Assembly (NCBI RefSeq): GCF_040645195.1
Contig: NZ_JBEYXW010000018.1
Location: 80,875 to 144,874 of the forward strand
Length of the DNA: 64,000 nucleotides
DNA from: Prauserella_A sp040645195
GTDB lineage: Bacteria > Actinomycetota > Actinomycetes > Mycobacteriales > Pseudonocardiaceae
Direction: 5' to 3'
The stretch's first letter is position 1; the number at the start of each line of letters is the position of its first letter. This document shows positions 15,489 to 24,274 of the stretch, in pieces. The position numbers were made by a program, and so were the translations under genes. The notes below the pieces were generated by a model. That model saw only the letters and a program-made list of their open reading frames with translations, did no database searches and had not been told where the DNA came from.

Positions 15489-16134
15489 GCCGCCACACCT
15501 GGCCTTCGATGAGGTCGTTGAACCCGAGCCAGGTCAGGTTCATCAACCACGAGGCGAGTACGGCGTCGGAGACGTCGGGGTGGTCGAGCCACCAGTCGGC
15601 GAGCGACTCGGCCGCGCCGACCAGTGCGGCCGCCATGCCTTTGCCGGAGAACTCGGCCTGCGCGCCGAGCCCCTTCCGGGCGCCCGCGGACACGACGAGC
15701 TCGGCGACGAGGTCGATTGCCTTGCCGCGCAAGGCTTCCAGCTCACCGGCGAACGGACCGCCCACCGTCAGTGCCTGCCGGTGCAACACGGTCCAGGACT
15801 CCCGGTACTCGCCGACGAAGCCGTAGAACGAGCGCAACCCGTGCCACAGCTGCATGTCCGGCGACAGCTCCGGCTTGATGCCTGCCCGCACGGCCTGCAG
15901 CAACCTGTCTGCCTCGCGGCGGATGCAGTGCAGGAAGAGGTCCTCTTTCGCGCCGAGGTAGCTGTAGATCATCGGCTTCGAAACGCCGGCCACCTCGGAG
16001 ATCTCGTCCATTGACGCGGAGTGGTAGCCGAGGCGGGCGAACACGGACACCGCGGCGTCCAGGATCTGCTTCTCCCGGACCGCTCGGGGGAGCCGTTTGG
16101 CCCGTTCGGACGAGCGTTTGACATCCTGCGCCAC
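15475..16134 (-). CDS. TetR/AcrR family regulator
   Basis: A 219-residue regulator with the TetR DNA-binding domain at residues 18-65 (QILDAAVSVFARLGYHSASMDEISEVAGVSKPMIYSYLGAKEDLF) and a ligand-binding helical C-terminus. It converges on htdX with a 14-bp overlap. Its position next to the fabG4/htdX/fadA2 genes, and the TACTC/GAGTA palindromes upstream of fadA2/fabG4 and fadE5, make it the best candidate regulator of these lipid genes. No palindrome of that type is visible before its own start, so autoregulation is not evident. Confidence 0.88.
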   Translation of the reverse strand: MAQDVKRSSERAKRLPRAVREKQILDAAVSVFARLGYHSASMDEISEVAGVSKPMIYSYLGAKEDLFLHCIRREADRLLQAVRAGIKPELSPDMQLWHGLRSFYGFVGEYRESWTVLHRQALTVGGPFAGELEALRGKAIDLVAELVVSAGARKGLGAQAEFSGKGMAAALVGAAESLADWWLDHPDVSDAVLASWLMNLTWLGFNDLIEGQVWRPTES

Positions 16135-16186
16135 CTGCGAACCTCCTGCTCGGAGGAGACGCTACCTGCCGAGGGGCGCGGTGCGG

Positions 16187-16642
16187 CTACTGGGAATCGA
16201 TGACCCGGGGCGGCTGGTCCTTGGCGGGCGTGCTGTCGCTGACGACCTCGCTGTCGACCACGATCACCCGGCCCTGCCGCGGTTGGCCGAGCGGGGCGCG
16301 CCGCTCGATCCGCCGCAGCCATGCCCGGCGCACGACGCCCCGGGTCGGCGGCAGCAGGAGCAGCAGGCCGGCGATGTCGCTCACGAAACCGGGCAGCAGG
16401 ATCAGCAGGCCGCCGAGCCCGACGAGCATTCCGTCGGTGACCTCGGCGTGTGCGGGACGGCCTGCCCTGGCGGTCATCATGAACGCACTCGCCGCCTTGC
16501 CACCCTCCCGACGCGCGAGCCAGGAGCCGAGGAACGCGCCGGCCAGCAGCAATCCGAGCGTCCCGAGAAAGCCGATCAGCGACGCGACCGCCCAGACGGC
16601 GGCCACCTCGGCAACCACATAGAGCAAGAACACGACGGCCAT
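16187..16642 (-). CDS. FxsA family membrane protein
   Basis: A 151-residue membrane protein with three hydrophobic segments (about 3-32, 70-95 with LLILLPGFVSDIAGLLLLLPPTR) and a cytoplasmic tail rich in Arg and Asp. The LPGFVSDxxGLLLLxPPxR motif identifies FxsA, known in E. coli for relieving F-exclusion of phage T7 when overproduced; its native role is unknown. It sits alone between the TetR gene and the 2-oxoacid dehydrogenase operon. Confidence 0.88.
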   Translation of the reverse strand: MAVVFLLYVVAEVAAVWAVASLIGFLGTLGLLLAGAFLGSWLARREGGKAASAFMMTARAGRPAHAEVTDGMLVGLGGLLILLPGFVSDIAGLLLLLPPTRGVVRRAWLRRIERRAPLGQPRQGRVIVVDSEVVSDSTPAKDQPPRVIDSQ

Positions 16643-16686
16643 ACCGGAGACAACGCGTGACGTAGCCGTTTTGCTCCCTCGCTGGA

Positions 16687-16724
16687 CACCGAGCTGCCGG
16701 AGCAGTACCTCCGGCAGCTCGGTG
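16687..16724 (-). terminator. Terminator of the 2-oxoacid dehydrogenase operon
   Basis: Arms CACCGAGCTGCCGGAG (16687-16702) and CTCCGGCAGCTCGGTG (16709-16724) pair perfectly over 16 bp with a 6-nt loop (CAGTAC). The stem starts 3 bp after the stop codon of the E2 gene on the minus strand. Confidence 0.85.
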
Positions 16725-16727
16725 GCA

Positions 16728-18023
16728 TCAGTACGTGATCGCCATCGCCGGGTCGGCGAGCAGCGCGCCGACGTCGGCGAGGAACTGCGAGCCCTGCTGA
16801 CCGTCGATCACCCGGTGGTCGAAGCTCAGCGACAGCTGCATCACCTTGCGCACGGCCAGTTCGCCGTCCACGACCCACGGCATGTCGCGGATGGCGCCGA
16901 GCGCGAGGATCGCCGACTCGCCGGGGTTGATGATCGGCGTGCCGGTGTCGACGCCGAACACGCCCACGTTGGTGATCGTGAACGTGCCGCCGAGCATGGC
17001 CTCCGGCGGTGTCTTGCCCGCCCTGGCCGTGGTGGTGAGCTCCTCCAGCGCACCGGCGAGATCCACCAGCGACTTGCCGTCGGCGTCGCGGATCTTCGGC
17101 ACCACGAGGCCGCGCGGGGTGGCCGCGGCGATCCCGAGGTGCACGTAGTCCTTGTAGACGATCTCGCCGGCGTCGCCGTCCCACACCGCGTTGACGTCGG
17201 GCGTGCGGCGCACCGCGAGGCACACCGCCTTCGCCGCGAAGGCCAGCGGTGTGAGCTTCACACCGGCGAAGGCCGGGGCTGCCTTGAGCTTCTCGCGCAG
17301 CTCCATCATCGGCGTGACGTCGATGGTGAGGAACTCGGTGACGTGCGGTGCGGTGAAGGCACTCGCCACCATGGCCTGCGCGGTTGCCTTGCGTACGCCC
17401 TTGATCGGCACCCGGCGTTCCCGCGCACCGGTCCCGACCGGCGCTGGTGCGGCCTGTGGCGCCGCGGCACGTTCGACGTCCTCGCGGGTGATCACGCCGC
17501 CCTCGGCGGAACCGGTCAGCCCGTGCAGGTCCACCCCGAGGTCCTTCGCGAGCTTGCGCACCGGCGGCTTCGCCAACGGGACGTACCCGCCGCGAGCCGG
17601 AGCGGCTCCGTTGGCCGGGACCGGCGTGGGTGTGGCCGTGGCGACCTTACGCGGGCGACGTTTGGCCACCACCTGCTTGGAGCCGTAGCCGACGAGGGGT
17701 TTCATCTCCTCCTCGGCGGGCGGTGCGGCGGCGGGTGCCGAGCCGTTGGCCGCCGGGGTCGGCGCCGGTGCCCCGCCCGGGTCGACGTCGACGGTGAGGA
17801 TCGGCGTGCCGACCTCGACCGTCTGCCCCGGCTCCACCAGCAGCTCGGTGACCACACCCGCCCACGGGATCGGCAGCTCGACAGCCGCCTTCGCCGTCTC
17901 GATCTCCACGACGATCTGGTTGACGGTCACCTCGTCGCCGGGCCCGACCCGCCAGTTGAGGATCTCGGCCTCGGTCAGCCCCTCCGCGGTGTCGGCAAGG
18001 GGAAACTGCTTGTACTCAGGCAC
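16728..18023 (-). CDS. bkdC: Branched-chain 2-oxoacid dehydrogenase E2 (dihydrolipoamide acyltransferase)
   Basis: A 431-residue E2 subunit with one lipoyl domain (residues 1-75, lipoyl-lysine in ETAKAAVE), a Pro/Ala linker, a peripheral-subunit-binding domain near 180-215 (VRKLAKDLGVDLHGLTG...VITREDVE) and a catalytic domain ending in the DHRVIDGQQG active-site motif around residue 403. It transfers acyl groups from E1 to CoA. A single lipoyl domain and the E1alpha/E1beta gene order match BkdABC, the branched-chain complex of mycobacteria, rather than the homodimeric AceE-type pyruvate complex. GTG start after a GGGGG site. No E3 (lpd) gene is in the window. Confidence 0.88.
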   Translation of the reverse strand: MPEYKQFPLADTAEGLTEAEILNWRVGPGDEVTVNQIVVEIETAKAAVELPIPWAGVVTELLVEPGQTVEVGTPILTVDVDPGGAPAPTPAANGSAPAAAPPAEEEMKPLVGYGSKQVVAKRRPRKVATATPTPVPANGAAPARGGYVPLAKPPVRKLAKDLGVDLHGLTGSAEGGVITREDVERAAAPQAAPAPVGTGARERRVPIKGVRKATAQAMVASAFTAPHVTEFLTIDVTPMMELREKLKAAPAFAGVKLTPLAFAAKAVCLAVRRTPDVNAVWDGDAGEIVYKDYVHLGIAAATPRGLVVPKIRDADGKSLVDLAGALEELTTTARAGKTPPEAMLGGTFTITNVGVFGVDTGTPIINPGESAILALGAIRDMPWVVDGELAVRKVMQLSLSFDHRVIDGQQGSQFLADVGALLADPAMAITY

Positions 18024-18032
18024 GTGTCCCCC

Positions 18033-19061
18033 TCACCAGTCCAGGGCGCGGTCAACGGCATGCAGCACCCGGTCGAGGTCGGGCAGGTAGTGCTCCTCCA
18101 GCTTCGACGGCGGGTACGGCGTGTCGAATCCGGCCACGCGCAGCACCGGTGCCTCCAGCGAGTAGAAGCACTCCTGCTGTACGCGTGCGGCGATCTCGGA
18201 CGTGAGCGAGGCCTCCGAAGGCGCTTCGCTGACCGCAATCAGCCGGCCGGTGCGGCGCACCGACTCGAACACCGGTTCCAGGTCCAGCGGGGAGAGCGTG
18301 CGCAGGTCGATCACCTCCAGCGAGGTGCCGTCCTCCGCGGCCGCGGTCGCGGCGTCGAGGCACACCTTCACCGAAGGGCCGTAGGCCACCAGCGTGGCGG
18401 CATCACCGCGCCGCACCACGCGCGAGGCGAACAGCGGATCGGGCGTGGCCGTGGTGTCGACCGGCGCCTTCAACGCGCCGGAGTGGTACAGCCGCTTCGG
18501 CTCGAAGAACAGCACCGGATCGTCGGACGCGATGGCCTGCTGGATCATCCAGTACGCGTCGACGGGGTTCGAGCACGCTACGACCTTGAGCCCGGCGGTG
18601 TGCGCGAACAGCGACTCCGGCGACTCGGAGTGGTGCTCGACCGCGCCGATCCCGCCGCCGAACGGCACCCGGATCACCACCGGCATCTTGATCCGGCCCT
18701 GTGAGCGGTAGTGCAACTTCGCGAGCTGGCTGGAGATCTGGTCGAAGCTCGGGAAGATGAAGCCCTCGAACTGGATCTCGCACACCGGCCGGAACCCGCG
18801 CACGGCCAGTCCGACGGCGGTGCCGATGATCCCGGACTCGGCCAGCGGCGTGTCCAGCACGCGTTGCTCGCCGAAGTCCTTCTGCAGGCCGTCGGTGATA
18901 CGGAAGACGCCACCGAGCTTGCCGACGTCCTCGCCCATGACGATGACCTTGTCGTCGGCCTCCATGGCCGTGCGCAGGCCGAGGTTGAGCGCCTTGCCGA
19001 TCGTGAGGTTCTGCACTTTGGACACCGCTTCGTCCACTGTGGATTTCACAGGAGCCGCCAT
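18033..19061 (-). CDS. bkdB: Branched-chain 2-oxoacid dehydrogenase E1 beta subunit
   Basis: A 342-residue transketolase-like beta subunit, with MGEDVGKLGGVFRITDGLQ at the N-terminus and IGAVEHHSESPESLFAHTAGLKVV in the middle, both typical of E1beta of the Bkd/Pdh/Aco group. Its ATG shares one base with the stop codon of bkdA (TGATG), and the gap to bkdC is 9 bp, so all three are co-translated. It forms the E1 heterotetramer with BkdA and binds thiamine diphosphate at the subunit interface. Substrates are expected to be the oxo-acids of Val, Leu and Ile, supplying branched starters for fatty acids. Confidence 0.9.
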   Translation of the reverse strand: MAAPVKSTVDEAVSKVQNLTIGKALNLGLRTAMEADDKVIVMGEDVGKLGGVFRITDGLQKDFGEQRVLDTPLAESGIIGTAVGLAVRGFRPVCEIQFEGFIFPSFDQISSQLAKLHYRSQGRIKMPVVIRVPFGGGIGAVEHHSESPESLFAHTAGLKVVACSNPVDAYWMIQQAIASDDPVLFFEPKRLYHSGALKAPVDTTATPDPLFASRVVRRGDAATLVAYGPSVKVCLDAATAAAEDGTSLEVIDLRTLSPLDLEPVFESVRRTGRLIAVSEAPSEASLTSEIAARVQQECFYSLEAPVLRVAGFDTPYPPSKLEEHYLPDLDRVLHAVDRALDW

Positions 19062-20269
19062 CAGTGCTCACCCGCCCCGCTGAAGCCGGACAGGTACGCC
19101 AGGTACTTCTCCCGCTCGGCGTCCAGCACCGGGGAGGGTTCGGCGTAGACGTTGGCGAAGATCCGCTCCGGTGGCGGATCGGGCATGTTGAAGCAGTAGT
19201 CGCGCAGCTCGGCTGCGAACCGGTCCGCCTCGGCCTGTACGTCGTCGAAGAAGGCCTGGTCGGCGGCACCGCTGCGGGCCAGGTGCACGCGAACCCGCTC
19301 GATCGGGTCCTTGTGCTTCCACACCTCGAGCTCCTCCGACAGCCGGTACCGCGTCGGGTCGTCGGTCGTGGTGTGGGCGTCCATGCGATAGGTGAACGCC
19401 TCGATCAGCACGGGCCCGTTGCCGTGCCGGCACTCTTCGAGCGCCCAGCGGGTCACCGCGAGGCAGCCGAGGACGTCGTTGCCGTCCACCCGGATGCCGG
19501 GGAAGCCGTAGCCGCGGGCCCGCTGGTAGAGCGGCAGGCGCGACTGCCGTTCGGTGGGCTCGGAGATCGCCCACTGGTTGTTCTGGCAGAAGAACACCAC
19601 TGGCGCGTCGTACACCGCGGCCCACACGAAGCCCTCGTGCACGTCACCCTGGCTGGTGGCCCCGTCGCCGAAGTAGACGATGGTGGCCTCGCCATCGTCG
19701 TCGCCGACCTTGCCCTCGAACTTCTGCCCCATGGCGTAGCCGGTGGCGTTGAGGACCTGGTTGCCGATGACGATCGTGTAAGGGTGGAAGCCGTAGCGGT
19801 GGAAGTCCCACCCGCCGTGATCGGTGCACCGGAAGATGCCGAGCAGCTCGCGGAAGTCGATGCCGCGCGTGTAGGCGACGCCGTGTTCGCGATAGCTGGG
19901 GAAGGCCATGTCCTGTGGCCGTAGCGCCCTGCCGGAACCGATCTGTGCCGCTTCCTGGCCGAGCAGCGGTACCCAGATGCCGAGCTGGCCCTGCCGCTGC
20001 ATGGCGTTGGATTCCCGGTCGGCGCGACGGACCAGCACCATGTCCCGGTAGAGCCCGCGAAGTGCCTCGTCGTCGATGTCGGCGACGTAGGGATCGAACT
20101 GCGCCGATGTGCGTCGTTCGCCTTCGGGGGTGAGGAGCTGAGTGAGCTCAGCCCCGCCTTCAGTCGTCGCTCGCAAACCCGCAATCACCTGTTCTGGAGT
20201 CGGTTCCGCCGCTGTGGCGGCCGGTCCGGCGCCAGGCTCCGGGCGCGTCCACTGTTCGGGGGACGGCAT
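19061..20269 (-). CDS. bkdA: Branched-chain 2-oxoacid dehydrogenase E1 alpha subunit
   Basis: A 402-residue alpha subunit. The thiamine-diphosphate motif is GDGATSQGDVHEG followed by PVVFFCQNNQWAIS, near residues 200-233; the phosphorylation-loop-like segment YRMDAHTTTDDPTRYR is also present. The first ~60 residues are a Pro/Ala-rich extension seen in actinobacterial E1alpha. An AAGGAGA site lies 7 bp before the ATG. It heads the bkdABC operon. The 360-bp gap upstream, shared with a divergent dipeptidase gene, contains the promoter; I could not identify a specific operator in it. Confidence 0.9.
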   Translation of the reverse strand: MPSPEQWTRPEPGAGPAATAAEPTPEQVIAGLRATTEGGAELTQLLTPEGERRTSAQFDPYVADIDDEALRGLYRDMVLVRRADRESNAMQRQGQLGIWVPLLGQEAAQIGSGRALRPQDMAFPSYREHGVAYTRGIDFRELLGIFRCTDHGGWDFHRYGFHPYTIVIGNQVLNATGYAMGQKFEGKVGDDDGEATIVYFGDGATSQGDVHEGFVWAAVYDAPVVFFCQNNQWAISEPTERQSRLPLYQRARGYGFPGIRVDGNDVLGCLAVTRWALEECRHGNGPVLIEAFTYRMDAHTTTDDPTRYRLSEELEVWKHKDPIERVRVHLARSGAADQAFFDDVQAEADRFAAELRDYCFNMPDPPPERIFANVYAEPSPVLDAEREKYLAYLSGFSGAGEH

Positions 20270-20628
20270 GCGCTATCTCCTTGGGTCGTGCCGCGCGCCG
20301 CTTGTGGCGGCTACGTCGGCGCACCGGCGGCAACCTGCACGCACGGGTCCGAGCGCTCGGGTGCCGTCGGCGGTGACGGTTCACGCCGCCATCCTGGCAC
20401 GAACGGAGCGGTTCTGGAGAGGTCCCGAGGCCGATTCGTTGCCCGCGATCGCCTCCTGAACTGCGAAAACGCTAGGAATACCGACCATGTGCCAGCCGAA
20501 AGTCGGTGATGCGAACCAGCGTTAACCTTCCGGTTCTCGGTGATCTTGGCGCTGGATGGCAAGGCGGACTGTCGATCATCTGACGCAGTGTGACGTGTGA
20601 CACGGCGAGTTCATGCCACGATCAGGGA
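20270..20628. other. Intergenic region between bkdA and the dipeptidase genes
   Basis: This 359-bp gap separates two divergent transcription units. It carries the bkdA ribosome-binding site at its left end. The middle is GC-rich with no convincing frame, and the right third (20450-20600) is less GC-rich and likely holds the dipeptidase promoter. I see no clear palindrome, hairpin or RNA gene. Confidence 0.5.
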
Positions 20629-22038
20629 ATGGACGAGCGGGTGGTGCGCGAGACGGTACACAGGCTGTGGAGCAGGGAGGCGCTGGAGAGTCTCGCGGAG
20701 TTCGTGGCCATCCCGGCGCTCTCGCCCGCGTTCGACTCCGGCTGGGCGGCCACGCGGCACATCCACGCTGCCGTCGAGCACGTCCGCTCCTACCTCGAAG
20801 CCCGGAACATCGCCGGGGCAACGGCCGAGGTTGTCGAGCTGCCCGGCCGCACACCGGTGCTCCTGCTCGACGTGCCCGCGCGGGCGGCGACCAACCCCGA
20901 GACGGTGGTGATCTACGGCCATCTGGACAAGCAGCCCGCGGCCGGGGACTGGTCGCCGGGACTCGGGCCGTGGACACCCGTCGTCAAGGACGAGCGGCTC
21001 TACGGCCGTGGTGCCGGTGACGACGGCTACGCCGGGTACGCGGCAGCCGCCGCACTGGAGGCCCTGCACGCCGCCGGCGGCAGCCATGCCCGCACGGTCG
21101 TGCTGCTGGAGACGGGTGAGGAGTCCGGCAGCCCTGATTTCGCGGCCTACCTGGAACACCTGTCGGCCCGGCTCGGCCGCGTCGGGCTGGTCATCTGCCT
21201 CGACACCGCGGGCGCCGACTACGAGCGGCTCTGGCTGGCCACGTCCCTGCGCGGCATCGCGTTCCTCGACCTCACGGTGCGCGTGCTCACCTCCGGAGTC
21301 CATTCGGGACACGGCAGCGGCCTCGTGCCCAGCAGCTTCCGCGTGCTGCGGGCGCTGCTCGACCGGATCGAGGACGCGCGCACCGGGCTGATGAAGCTGC
21401 CCGAGCTCTCTGTCGAGATCCCCGCCGAGCGGCTCGCCGAGATCAGGGCCGCGGTCGAGGAAGGGCTGCTCACCCCGCAGCTGCCGCTGGCCGACGGTGT
21501 CCGGTTCACCAGCGACGACCCGGTCGAGCTGGTGCTGAACAACACCTGGCGCACCACGCTGTCGGTCACCGGTGCCGACGGGTTGCCGCCGATTCTGGAC
21601 GCCGGCAACGTCCTGCGCCCCTACACCAGCCTCAAGCTGAGCTTCCGCCTGCCGCCGACCGTCGACGCGGGCACTGCACTGCAGGCGATCGAGAAGGCTC
21701 TCACCACGGACGTGCCCTCCGGCGCGCGGGTCGAGATCGCCCGTGCGGAGGCCGCCGACGGCTGGGCCGCAACGCCCCGTGCGCCGTGGCTCGCGGCCAC
21801 GCTGGACGCCGTGAGCGACGAGGTCTTCGGCAAGCCGTGGCGTGCGCTCGGCCTCGGCGGCACGATCCCGTTCCTCGGGCTGTTCGGCCGGGCCTACCCG
21901 GACGCGCAGTTCGTGGTCACGGGCCCGCGCGGACCGGGCAACAACGCGCACGTTCCCGACGAGTGGCTGCACTTGGACCAGACCGAGCGGGTGACCGAGG
22001 CCGTCGCCAGGATCCTGCACGCCCACGCCACGGCCTGA
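20629..22038 (+). CDS. M20 family metallo-dipeptidase (copy 1)
   Basis: A 469-residue zinc peptidase of the M20 (CNDP-like dipeptidase) family. Metal-site residues visible: His98 and Asp100 in IYGHLDKQP, Asp131 in GRGAGDDGYAG, and the Glu164-Glu165 pair in ETGEESGSPD. A dimerisation domain follows around residues 200-350 and the C-terminal DEWLHLDQ segment ends the catalytic fold. Frames upstream of ATG 20629 do not look coding. It is followed 28 bp later by a paralogue with the same layout. Such enzymes hydrolyse dipeptides or related amides in the cytoplasm; the precise substrate is not deducible. Confidence 0.9.
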   Translation: MDERVVRETVHRLWSREALESLAEFVAIPALSPAFDSGWAATRHIHAAVEHVRSYLEARNIAGATAEVVELPGRTPVLLLDVPARAATNPETVVIYGHLDKQPAAGDWSPGLGPWTPVVKDERLYGRGAGDDGYAGYAAAAALEALHAAGGSHARTVVLLETGEESGSPDFAAYLEHLSARLGRVGLVICLDTAGADYERLWLATSLRGIAFLDLTVRVLTSGVHSGHGSGLVPSSFRVLRALLDRIEDARTGLMKLPELSVEIPAERLAEIRAAVEEGLLTPQLPLADGVRFTSDDPVELVLNNTWRTTLSVTGADGLPPILDAGNVLRPYTSLKLSFRLPPTVDAGTALQAIEKALTTDVPSGARVEIARAEAADGWAATPRAPWLAATLDAVSDEVFGKPWRALGLGGTIPFLGLFGRAYPDAQFVVTGPRGPGNNAHVPDEWLHLDQTERVTEAVARILHAHATA

Positions 22039-22066
22039 CCCCGCCGACGGGTGGCAGGATGGGCGC

Positions 22067-23485
22067 GTGGAACAGCGAACCGTGCGTGACACCGTCCGTG
22101 GACTGTGGGCGAACGACGTCCTGCCCAGCCTGTCCGGCCTGGTGGAGATCCCGGCTCTGTCGCAGGCCTTCGACAAGGACTGGGCGCGCTCCGGCCAGCT
22201 GGACGCGGCGGTCGAGCACGTCCGGGAGTGGCTGATCGCCCGCTCGATCCCGGGCGCCAGCGTGGAGGTCGTCCGGCTCGGCGACCGCAGTCCCGTGCTG
22301 CTACTCGACGTGCCCGCCACTGCGGGAGCGCAGGACAAGGGCACGGTGCTCCTGTACGGCCACCTGGACAAGCAGCCACCGGTCGGTGGCTGGTCCGACG
22401 GGCTCGGGCCGTGGAAGCCGGTGCTGGAGGACGGCAGGCTCTACGGTCGCGGTGCTGCCGACGACGGCTACGCCGGCTACGCGGCCACCGTCGCGCTGGA
22501 GGCGGTCCGTGCGGCGGGCGGGGAACATGCGCGTGCGGTGGTGCTGCTGGAGACCGGCGAGGAGTCCGGCAGCCCCGACCTGCCCGCCTACCTCGAGCAC
22601 CTGTCGGAGCGACTCGGTCGCGTCTCGTTCGTGGTGTGCCTCGACTCCGGCGGCAACGACTACGAGCGGCTCTGGCTCACCACGAGCCTGCGCGGGCTCG
22701 CGCAGGTCCACGTCACCGTGCGCGTGCTCGACTCCGCCCAGCACTCCGGGCTGGCGAGCGGGGTCGTGCCCAGCTCGTTCCGGGTGCTGCGCAGGCTGCT
22801 CGAACGGGTCGAGAACGCCGAGACCGGCGAGGTCACGCTCGCCGAGTGCACTGTGGAGATTCCCGCGAACCGCATCGCGGAGGCCAAGGCGACCGCCGAG
22901 GTCGCACCGGGGGCGATGGGTAAGGCCTTCCCGCTGTACGGCGACACGCGGCCGGTGTCGGACGACGAGCTGGAACTGCTGCTGAACAACGGCTGGCGGC
23001 CGACGCTGTCGGTGATCGGCGCCAGCGGCTTCCCCGAGCCCGCCGACGCCGGCAACGTGTTGCGCGACCACAGCACGCTCGCGCTGAGCTTCCGGCTCCC
23101 GCCGACCGCCGACTCGGCTGCGGCACTCGCCGCCATCAGCGAGGCACTGACCACCGATGTTCCCTACGGCGCGACGGTCGAGCTGACCGGTGTCGAGTCG
23201 GCCGACGGCTGGAACGCCCCCGATCTGGCCCCGTGGCTGGTGAGTGCTCTCGCGCAGGTCAGCGACGGTGTGTTCGGCCAGCAGTGGCGTGGTGTCGGCC
23301 TCGGCGGGTCGATCCCGTTCATGGGGCTGCTCGGCGAGAAGTACCCGGAGGCGCAGTTCCTGGTGACCGGTGCGCTCGGTCCGGACTCCAACGCGCACGT
23401 TCCGGACGAATGGCTGCACCTGGACCAGGCTCAGCGGGTCACCGAGGCGGTAGCCCACATCCTCGACGCCCACGCCCGCGGCTGA
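22067..23485 (+). CDS. M20 family metallo-dipeptidase (copy 2)
   Basis: A 472-residue paralogue of the preceding gene, sharing nearly every landmark: LYGHLDKQPPVGGW, GRGAADDGYAGYAA, ETGEESGSPDLPAYLEHL and a DEWLHLDQ ending. It is an in-tandem duplication, 28 bp downstream, and presumably in one transcript with copy 1. The copies have diverged in the dimerisation domain more than around the metal site, suggesting different substrate preference; that is inference from reading the two by eye. Starts at GTG 22067. Ends 14 bp before the convergent EcfT gene. Confidence 0.9.
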   Translation: MEQRTVRDTVRGLWANDVLPSLSGLVEIPALSQAFDKDWARSGQLDAAVEHVREWLIARSIPGASVEVVRLGDRSPVLLLDVPATAGAQDKGTVLLYGHLDKQPPVGGWSDGLGPWKPVLEDGRLYGRGAADDGYAGYAATVALEAVRAAGGEHARAVVLLETGEESGSPDLPAYLEHLSERLGRVSFVVCLDSGGNDYERLWLTTSLRGLAQVHVTVRVLDSAQHSGLASGVVPSSFRVLRRLLERVENAETGEVTLAECTVEIPANRIAEAKATAEVAPGAMGKAFPLYGDTRPVSDDELELLLNNGWRPTLSVIGASGFPEPADAGNVLRDHSTLALSFRLPPTADSAAALAAISEALTTDVPYGATVELTGVESADGWNAPDLAPWLVSALAQVSDGVFGQQWRGVGLGGSIPFMGLLGEKYPEAQFLVTGALGPDSNAHVPDEWLHLDQAQRVTEAVAHILDAHARG

Positions 23486-23499
23486 GAATTTGGGGAGCG

Positions 23500-24105
23500 T
23501 TACCGATCGCCGGCGCCGCGGGCGGCCAGTGCCTCGCCGAGCTCGTCGGCGTGGCGCAGGGTTCGTACCAGAAACGGCACCGCGAACGCCGTCACCGAGC
23601 GATCGGCGCCGCGGGCGCGGGCGGCCTCGCGCACCTCACCCGCGATGACCGACAGCGCCGCGACCGCCTGCAGGGTCAGCCCGACCAGCAGCCCGATCCG
23701 GTCCGGGCGCACCCCGAAGCGGCGCAGTGGCCGCAGCGCGCGCTCCACAGCGGATACCACGTCATCCACCCGCGTGGTGAGCGTGAACAGGTTCGCCGCG
23801 GCCAGTGCGGCGACCAGGCGCAGGCACACCACTGCCGCGGCCGGTAACCCGAGCAGCCACCACTGCAGGGCGAACACGAATCCGACGAGCAGGAGCAGCG
23901 TGCGCGCGATCTGCCAGCAGCGGCGGCCCGGGATGCGCGCCAGCACGTAGCCGAGCACCACGGCGCCGCACAGCGCGCCGAGCGCGACCGGCGAGTCCAG
24001 CACCAGCACCGCACTGGCGAGTACGAGCACGCCGAGAAACTTCGCGCCTGCCGGGATGCGGTGCAGCACGCTCGTTCCCGGCTCGTACAGCCCGAGCGGT
24101 GTCAT
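23500..24105 (-). CDS. bioN: ECF transporter transmembrane subunit (EcfT/BioN-like)
   Basis: A 201-residue membrane protein with about five helices and the EcfT coupling motifs AARARGAD (Ala-Arg-Gly signature that contacts the ATPase) near residue 160 and LRHADELGEALAARGAG near the C-terminus. Start ATG 24105 follows a strong GGAGAGGAAGG site; the open frame upstream is not coding-like. It is the last gene of a minus-strand set BioY, acyl-CoA ligase, thiolase, EcfA, EcfT, so it should form the biotin-type ECF importer with BioY and the single ATPase. Its start overlaps the stop of a tiny 19-codon frame. Confidence 0.85.
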   Translation of the reverse strand: MTPLGLYEPGTSVLHRIPAGAKFLGVLVLASAVLVLDSPVALGALCGAVVLGYVLARIPGRRCWQIARTLLLLVGFVFALQWWLLGLPAAAVVCLRLVAALAAANLFTLTTRVDDVVSAVERALRPLRRFGVRPDRIGLLVGLTLQAVAALSVIAGEVREAARARGADRSVTAFAVPFLVRTLRHADELGEALAARGAGDR

Positions 24106-24161
24106 GCCTTCCTCTCCGCGAGTTTGCGCGCGACCGCGATCGTGTCGACAGTGCGCTCCAT
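24102..24161 (-). CDS. Possible 19-residue leader peptide before EcfT
   Basis: ATG 24161 opens a 19-codon frame (begins MERTVDTIAVARK) with high-GC third positions whose TGA overlaps the EcfT ATG in an ATGA junction. It sits in the 169-bp gap between EcfA and EcfT, an unusual gap in an otherwise overlapping operon. It may be a translational leader or the decayed end of a lost gene. Confidence 0.3.
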   Translation of the reverse strand: MERTVDTIAVARKLAERKA

Positions 24162-24274
24162 ACCCGATCGACTCACGTCCTCGACAAGGGCGCACCGCCG
24201 CCCCGATAGCGGGGCCTGACGGCCGGAGCGCGCGTGGTCGCCACGTTGACTGCTGCGGCTTGACACGGGGCCGC

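Noticed and set aside
16728..20269. Pyruvate or acetoin dehydrogenase instead of the branched-chain complex
   Set aside because: Single lipoyl domain, alpha/beta E1 subunits and gene order match BkdABC of mycobacteria; pyruvate use cannot be excluded but actinobacteria normally use AceE for that.
22301..23473. 390-codon frame antisense to the second dipeptidase
   Set aside because: Mirror frame of a clearly conserved gene with no recognisable protein features.
24106..24274. Riboswitch in the EcfA-EcfT gap
   Set aside because: I found no motif of a known class; the CCCCGATAGCGGGG hairpin alone is not sufficient.
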